Positions 58,321 to 64,000 of a stretch of 64,000 nt of DNA are shown here, piece after piece. The position numbers were made by a program, and so were the translations under genes. Each line of letters begins with the position of its first letter. The stretch's first letter is position 1. Origin of the DNA: Solanum dulcamara (lineage: Eukaryota > Streptophyta > Magnoliopsida > Solanales > Solanaceae); contig NC_077247.1 in NCBI RefSeq assembly GCF_947179165.1, forward strand, positions 9,635,001-9,699,000. The letters are read 5' to 3'. The notes beneath the pieces were generated by a model. That model was not told where the DNA came from, did no database searches, and saw only the letters and a program-made list of their open reading frames with translations.

Positions 58321-58496
58321 TTAGGGAAAAGAAGTCTTAACATAAACTCTATAGCACGACATATATCATGAAAGAGGTGAGAATTTCTAAATGCCTCATA
58401 GCCTCTTACTCATAAGTGTGGCGCATTTCACACCCATGAATAAGACTCTACTTGAAGCAGCATGTTGGACACCCTAGGACACCTGGAACACCTTGT

Positions 58497-58508
58497 GCTC
58501 TGATATAA
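58497..58508 (-). other. Primer binding site of element C
   Basis: Minus strand TTATATCAGAGC, two mismatches to the tRNA-iMet site, 4 bases from the LTR. A leader block shared with A, E, F and G follows (58384-58406). Confidence 0.75.
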
Positions 58509-58512
58509 AGTT

Positions 58513-60621
58513 TGTCACCACTCGACCTAGGGCCTAGTCGTAACATGATGATCGAAACCCTAAAGGGCTCCAATCAAACCTCTTGTACATATCATAAGCA
58601 TATATAAGATAAAATATAAAAGTGGAAACATCATAAGAGAGTCTAAAACATGAATATAAATCTGAAAATGTCTTATGACAACATAAAATCAAACATATAT
58701 CCAACGAGATGCCTCTAAACATGAGTGTGGGCGGGGCTAAGACATGTCCTTAGATCACCCTCAATAAACAACATAAGAAAAAGTATTTTGACAAGAAAAT
58801 AGTAAGTACCTTGAAATTAATCCCCGGTCAATGAGGACTCACCACAATACTTGGAATAGGAACACCTACTAGTTATGTGGATCATAAGGATTTTCAACCT
58901 CAAACCGTATATTATGAGATAATGTAGGCAAAATTATGCATTAGTACATTGGAATATACAAAGTATGAGGGCGTGATATGCAATGTAAATCATGGAATTC
59001 AAAGGTCAAGTAAAACACATGATAAGTTGGAATACATAAGGTTATGAGAAAATCATATTGACAAAAGCATTTAAAAATATAAATTCAAGTCATAACATAC
59101 TTATGAAATCATACATATGTGGGATAGGAATCATAACCGATAAAAAGACCATGCGAGCTATAACATGGAATGCAATGATACCCACATCGAGAAGGAGGAG
59201 GCTACTTTGCCAAGGTAGACTCCTATTCATGAACATGTGCTATTTGTGGATCTACTACCTAGGCCATAAAGGCAATCTACAATGGCATATAGTTTATGGG
59301 ACATGTGGCTTCTACTAAGGCTTTTGGTAGGGCCCCCACATCAATCAACTCGTTACTAAGTAAAATCCCACGGAATACATACATAACATAAGATCATAAT
59401 ATCATATATCATAGTCATGATCATAGGCTTGAAATCATAGAGTAGCTCATTTTCATAACATACTTGTAATATGAGAATTGTCGTTTCATCATTACAATCA
59501 TTTTTGCATAATTCATATCAATAGGCCTTAGGTCACCACAAAGGGCCCTAAGTCACCTTACTTCATAACTTGCATGAAATTCATACCTTGAAACATACTT
59601 ATAATTCATGATCATAATGGAAATACATAGTGATAATTCATACTTTGAAAATTCATGACCGTAGCTTGTACTTGAATTTTGGGTATGACATAGATGCATT
59701 ATCAATTGACTTGAAAATCATAAAATTTACTTGAAGATATGCATGATCATAAACTTTATATCATCCCATACAGAATTCATATAGATAATATCCTTTAGAA
59801 GTATGAATTAAAATACTCATAATTTACATCATGAACCCTATAAATCAAAATATGAGGATTCATGGAAAAACTTTTTAATTTAATTCAATAACCATCAATT
59901 TATATCAAAATAGACTCATGATCATACTTTAAATAAAAATTCATGCAATTGGAATGGAGATCACAAAACCCATAAAATGCCATACTTTAATTTAATAGAA
60001 AACCTTGAAAAATTAATTAGGCTTCATTGATGAAAGGATCCATGAATCAATACCCACATACCTTGAGTGAGAACACCAATTAATTTGGAAGAACTAGAGA
60101 ATTTTGATGGAGAAATTGAGTGAATTTTCTTGAAGTCTTTAATGAAAACCCTTGAGAGCCTTTTGTAGAGAGAAAAATATTTGATAGATGAATTACAGAA
60201 GAATGAATAGAATTAGAGATTAAGGTTAATTTATAGAGTTGAATTAGTTCCTAAAAATGTCTAGGTTCATTAACTAATAATTTGGGAAAGTCTAAAATGC
60301 CCTAAAAAAACTAAATTTGGCCAGAACTGCTTCCAGGTCCGGGATGCGGTCCTGTTGCGGACCACTCGGCCAGAAAACTGTCCCCAGGTCTGCGACGTGG
60401 TCCTGTCACGGACCTCACTATTTTGTGGATTTTTCAAAAATCCTTCTTCTGATCTACGGGTCCTAAAAATCCATTGAGACTATTTTTCCATAGGTTTAGA
60501 CCCCCTGATCAATATTTCGAACTCGGATTTTTAAAAAAGATTAAGGATAATGCGTTATATGAGTGGCCTATTTCCAAGGCTTTCTTAAGGTATTTTGTGG
60601 GCATTTTTGAGGGATGTTACA
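58513..60621 (-). repeat. 5' LTR of element C (2.1 kb)
   Basis: TGTCACCACTCGACC at 58513 to GGGATGTTACA at 60621; on the element strand it starts TGTAACATCCC. It is homologous to solo LTR C' (14715-37956, three pieces). Bases 60330-60420 contain paired GGACC/GGTCC-like motifs. Frames here are chance. Confidence 0.9.
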
Positions 60622-60689
60622 ATAACTTTCTGTTTTTCACTCCAACCCTCCTTTTGCCACTCTTGCCCACCTCTTGTTTTTGCTAATTC

Positions 60690-61061
60690 TTAGCTAGAAC
60701 TCTTTTCCTTTTCCTCAAGCTCACTTTTTTTTCCTCTTTTTTGATTTTCCATGTATTCCCTCAATCTCTTTTGATCTTCAAATACTTGAGAAGGTACTAA
60801 AGGTGCAAGAGTATGCCAATCAAACTTCCACGGACGACCAAGTAAGATTTGGCAAGCTTGCATAGGAATAACATCACAAATGGTATCATCCTCACACCTA
60901 CTAATATTGAAAGAAATCATGCATTGTTTGACTTTCAGTTCACCACTATCATTTAACCATTGGAGTCTATAAGGCTTAGCATATTTCATGAACGCAAGCC
61001 CTAACATATCTACCAAGTGTGAACTCACCACATTCTCCCAACTACCACTATCAACAATCAT
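60690..61061 (-). pseudogene. Protease region of element D
   Basis: A 123-residue frame starts IVDSGSWENVVS, the aspartic-protease catalytic loop with Asp-Ser-Gly intact. It continues with YRLQWLNDSGELKVKQ and closes with QILLGRPWKFD, then a charged Lys/Glu tail and a stop at 60690. The stretch from GRPW directly to APLVPSQVFEDQ is shorter than I expect, suggesting a small in-frame deletion. Confidence 0.85.
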
Positions 61062-61328
61062 AGAACAAGTTCTTCCCTTTATCCCACACCTAGTATAGAA
61101 TATACTCTCCCTTTATTCTTCATTATTGGTTCCTAAATTGATATACATAATCCTCTTAACTACAACAATCAAATTATCATTGAAGGGAAATTCTATATTA
61201 TCTACACTCTCCTCTCCCTATTCTTCCTATTTCTCACTTTTTTTACTCTCAGATCCTGTGTTAAGAACCCTCTTAGATACCCCAATAAAACCATCATTAG
61301 GTAATTCTACATCATCTTCACTCATACC

Positions 61329-61553
61329 TCACTCTTCTTTTTCTTCCTCACATTTTTCACTCTCATAGTTTCCATCTTCTCTCATGATAAAGTTCCTCCT
61401 AGTTGGGCATTCATGCATCATATGCCCTCTTTCGTGAGATTTATGATAATGAATGGAACTATAAGGGTTATAAACCTTAGGAAAAAAAGATTTACCTCCC
61501 TCTTTTTCATCTACTTTACCTTTGCCCTTGACTTCTTGAGTTTTAGAAGTCAC
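61329..61553 (-). pseudogene. Gag zinc-knuckle region of element D
   Basis: A 74-residue frame with Lys-rich KGKGKVDEKEGGK and then HYHKSHERGHMMHECPTRR, a CCHC knuckle in which the first two Cys positions are no longer Cys while His and the last Cys remain. It sits between gag and protease as expected. Confidence 0.72.
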
Positions 61554-61574
61554 TTCTTTTATTGACCATGATTT

Positions 61575-62150
61575 CTTAGAGATGGTGCTAGGTCTACTGT
61601 TCCATGAGCTAGTTTGCTGCCTTCTTTTTATTTATTTTTCTTCTTTTACAGCTAAATCTACCAACTCATCTAAAGTTACATTTGGTTGTATTTCTACTAC
61701 ATTAGTTATTTGTCTATTTAGACCATTAAGAAATCTAGCAAGAGTAGTTTATTCTTCCTTGCAATTGGCTTGAATCATAGCCATATCCATAGACTTAAAC
61801 TATTCATCAGCAGTCATGGATCCGTGCTCTAATGATTGAAGATGCCATTGTAGATTTATTTGAAAATAGGAAGGCACAAACCTCTTCTTCATGACTCTCT
61901 TCATCACAGCCTAGGTTGCAATGGGTGGTTCTCCATCTTGTTGTCTATTCCTTGTAAGCTTTTTCCATCAAATAGAAGCATAGTCAGAAAATTCAACAAC
62001 AATAAGCCTAACCTTCTTATCTTCTGAATAATTGTGACAATCAAAAATAGCCTCAACTCTTCGCTCCCAATGAAGGTACAAATCTAGATTTCTTGTTTCC
62101 TTGAATGACGGTATCTTCATCTTTATGTTATTAATGTTGCCATATTCTAA
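61575..62150 (-). pseudogene. gag: gag (capsid) of element D, broken
   Basis: Minus-strand text reads the capsid domain nearly throughout in one frame, with IPSFKETRNLDLYLHWERRV near the start, then DCHNYSEDKKVRLIVVEFSD, RFVPSYFQINLQWHLQSLEH and RFLNGLNRQITNVVE near the end. In-frame stops replace a Trp (TGA) and at least two other residues (TAG, TAA). This is a point-mutated copy with little deletion. Confidence 0.85.
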
Positions 62151-62159
62151 GTTACCTCA

Positions 62160-62957
62160 TTGTCCCCTCCTATCTCTCCCTATCCTATCTAGATTGACAT
62201 CAAAATCATCAGTAAAATCATATATATAATTTCTTGATTTACAACAGCGGCATGGGGCACATTTCTCCTATTATGATTCCTAGAATTATTTCGATGTGGT
62301 ACAACATGTTGTTTCCTCCTAAGTTTAGTTATTGTCTCATTCTGTTCAGCAACTGCATCCTTTATCTCTTAAAACTGTAAATTCCATCTTTCAAATTATT
62401 GTTGTATGGCTTGTCAAGTGAAATCATTTCTTGGTCGGATCTCAGCCTTTTGTAAATCCCTCCTTCCATCATTACTAACTGAATTAGATATTTATTTTTA
62501 AAAAATAGTGTATCATACAAACTTTGCCTTTTTCCTTACTTGTTCTCACCAACTCTTGCCTTTTTCCTCTCAAATTACCTTCGGAAAATTACTTTTTGAA
62601 TTTATAGTTAAAATCAACTTGTATCAAATCCTTAGTAGTAAGATATGGATTTTTTTGAATTATTTTTTGGAACAACAAGGAAAATAAATGAAGAACCAAC
62701 CCTAGAAAGAATATGATTTAGTTTGGACAAGAATTAAACAAAAAAAAAGATTTTTAGAACAAGATAAAGATCTAGGATCCCCTCTTTTGTGTTCTCCCAA
62801 AACCTTATTTTACAAAAAAAAATATTTAGATGAAGAGCAACATTTTTTTTCCTTTTGCAGTACTATTCACTACTACATAGATATATTTTAATTTTTTTGT
62901 TTTGCTCTTTCTTTAAGAAGTTCCAAAGATTATCATGAATGGAATTTTCATACAACC
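62160..62957 (-). other. Gag N-terminus and leader of element D
   Basis: Purine-rich on the element strand. It is partly readable as a low-complexity gag start (62160-62470); beyond that no coding or other feature is seen up to the primer site. Confidence 0.5.
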
Positions 62958-62969
62958 GCTCTGATACCA
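62958..62969 (-). other. Primer binding site of element D
   Basis: Minus strand TGGTATCAGAGC, a perfect tRNA-iMet-type site, 2 bases from the LTR. Confidence 0.93.
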
Positions 62970-63378
62970 CTTGATAAAACTAAGGATGGTAATCCAAAAT
63001 AAATTAGAGTATTAAGTAAAACAAGTGCATAATCAAAAATGGAAAGAAAACAAACTAGAATTAAAAGATATGGGTTTGACACAATCCAAGTAACAACAAA
63101 TGAGTTAATAGTTGAACCAAATGCCTTTACTTGAGAAACTAATCTGGATCTTAACCGCTTCGTGAGTAATGCTAAATAATAATTAGTAAGAGTACTAACC
63201 GCATTCTAATGAATACCAATAAGAAACCAAATATATCAAATAAGAAGTTATCTTACTACCTTGAACTATGAACTAGTAAGGTTGAAAGATAAATTCAAAA
63301 GCAATTTGCCACAAAGGTTCAAAAGAACTCTCAATATATTATTCTTCTAAATCTACCTTTTAAAGTAGAAAAGCTCCC

Positions 63379-63389
63379 CTTTATATAGT
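63379..63389 (-). promoter_or_regulatory. TATA box in the LTR of D
   Basis: Minus strand ACTATATAAAGGGG is a canonical plant TATA box. It lies 0.49 kb into the LTR, so transcription should start near 63350. Confidence 0.65.
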
Positions 63390-63446
63390 ATTAAGAAGGG
63401 GTTGTTCAAGATTTAAAATATAATTTTAAAAATGACATTTTCTAGA

Positions 63447-63650
63447 GTCCTAAATGTCTGCCCACACACATGACTCATAATGTCAAAATAGAAGAAAAAT
63501 ATGACACCTCCTAAAGTCTTAGTGGGCTGGCCCACATATATGACTTATAATGTTAAAATATAAGAAACAAATGACACCTCCTAAATTCTAAGAAGGCTTC
63601 CCACACACATAGGTACAATAAGGTCAACATAGAAGAAAAATGAAATTAAA
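63447..63650. repeat. 69-bp tandem repeats in the U3 of D
   Basis: Three imperfect units start at about 63447, 63515 and 63584, each with CCCACAYAYATGACT and ending near GACACCTCCTAAA. They lie upstream of the TATA box on the element strand, the place where Gypsy and other LTRs often carry duplicated enhancer units. Confidence 0.85.
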
Positions 63651-63877
63651 TTGTAGTTCTAGATACTAGTTAAAAGACTAAATAAGTGCTGAAATTTTCT
63701 CTTTATTTGTGGGCTGATTTGGGCCATATTTCCTCTCATCTTGGACTTTAATTTGGGCCTAGTTTGCAAACAATTGGAGCCTAATATTCATCCTCTTGGA
63801 CTAAAATTTGGGCCACCAAATAGTTGTAGCATTTGGAAAGTTTATTTTCCTTGGGCTTTAGCTCTTCTTCCCCAACA

Positions 63878-64000
63878 AAGCACTTTTAATTGCTAATTCT
63901 AGCCCATCAAGATTGTTTGGAAATTTTCTAAATTGGGATCTTTTCATCGGGCCTTTTGGAAACTCCAAAGCTTCCTTAAATATTGTTGAGATTCCATCGA
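63878..64000. other. Unassigned flank right of element D
   Basis: About 120 bases outside the LTR. I see no gene, repeat or terminus in them. Confidence 0.4.

Larger units (their letters stand above)
53811..60621 (-). mobile_element. Element C: Ty3/Gypsy chromovirus-like element without 3' LTR
   Basis: On the minus strand: 5' LTR (58513-60621), primer site, gag, zinc knuckle, protease, RT, RNase H, integrase, then an abrupt junction with the Athila RT at 53810/53811. About 35 bases (53811-53845) after the last integrase codons match neither pol nor the known LTR. The pentamers outside (TTAAC left, ATAAC right) agree at 4 of 5 positions, hinting that the original insertion ended here and the 3' LTR was later deleted. 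Its LTR family equals solo LTR C'. Confidence 0.85.
60627..63877 (-). mobile_element. Element D: third Ty3/Gypsy lineage (gag, protease, 5' LTR)
   Basis: Minus-strand order: short LTR (906 bp), primer site, gag, zinc knuckle, protease, then cut by the right end of element C at about 60621. The gag and protease wording differs from A and C and resembles the chromovirus branch that includes CRM and Reina, a tentative placement. No RT of this element remains in the window. Confidence 0.78.
62972..63877 (-). repeat. 5' LTR of element D (906 bp)
   Basis: On the element strand it starts TGTTGGGGAAGAAG (63877) and ends TTAGTTTTATCA (62972), next to the primer site. It carries a TATA box and three tandem 69-bp units. 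Confidence 0.87.

Noticed and set aside
60622..60626. ATAAC (with TTAAC at 53806-53810) as a firm target duplication for element C
   Set aside because: Only 4 of 5 bases match and the flanking elements (Athila-like and D) are of different lineages, so a simple insertion cannot be shown.

Overview
The window is plant nuclear DNA from a heterochromatin-like, repeat-only region. I find no host gene, no tRNA gene and no complete rRNA gene. Several long LTRs end in TGTCACGACCCAACC / TGTTAYRCCCC, and another family carries ...CTACGGxxCGTAG... motifs. From memory of family sequences this points to a nightshade (Solanaceae) genome such as Solanum, Capsicum or Nicotiana; that is an inference, not something the sequence proves. 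All recognisable coding DNA is Ty3/Gypsy gag-pol, and every gag-pol copy is broken. Most of the open frames are chance frames in AT-rich LTRs.

Layout (letters are my own labels). Bases 1-50775 form a nest inside one outer LTR (B2), which itself sits about 450 bp beyond the end of an Athila/Tat-like pol. From left to right: element A (1-6349, minus strand, decayed gag-pol, one LTR seen) lies inside LTR B1 (6355-9845). B1 also holds a Helitron-like insertion (7502-8859). B2 then resumes (9846-10742), is split by solo LTR I (10743-14402), and is split again by solo LTR C' (14715-37956, target duplication TAGAT). C' is itself split by two full-length elements: F (16264-25829, minus, duplication CAAGG) and E (25935-37315, plus, duplication TAAAG). 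Next comes solo LTR H (38280-50172), split by full-length element G (40131-49377, minus, duplication GGTTA). B2 ends at 50775.

Bases 50776-53810 are an Athila/Tat-like pol relic. Bases 53811-60621 are a chromovirus-like element C with gag, pol and a 5' LTR but no 3' LTR; its LTR is the same family as solo LTR C'. Bases 60627-63877 are a third Gypsy lineage, D, with protease, zinc knuckle, gag, primer site and a 0.9-kb LTR. The last 120 bases are unassigned.

How the parts relate: A still carries recognisable gag-protease-RT-RNase H, whereas E, F and G have 3.0-3.5-kb LTRs around 3-4.3-kb interiors whose only clear coding trace is the integrase end. All four share LTR termini, a tRNA-Met-type primer site and a conserved leader just behind it. 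This fits autonomous elements (A-like) mobilising large non-autonomous derivatives in trans. By hand counts in about 265-bp samples, paired LTRs agree at about 97% (E), 90% (F) and 87% (G), so E is the youngest insertion.

The least expected signals are two 5S rRNA-derived segments inside the interiors of E and F, in opposite orientation relative to their elements; the one in E is bounded by a 6-bp direct repeat. There is also a promoter-proximal hairpin in the LTRs whose two arms have changed together between families.
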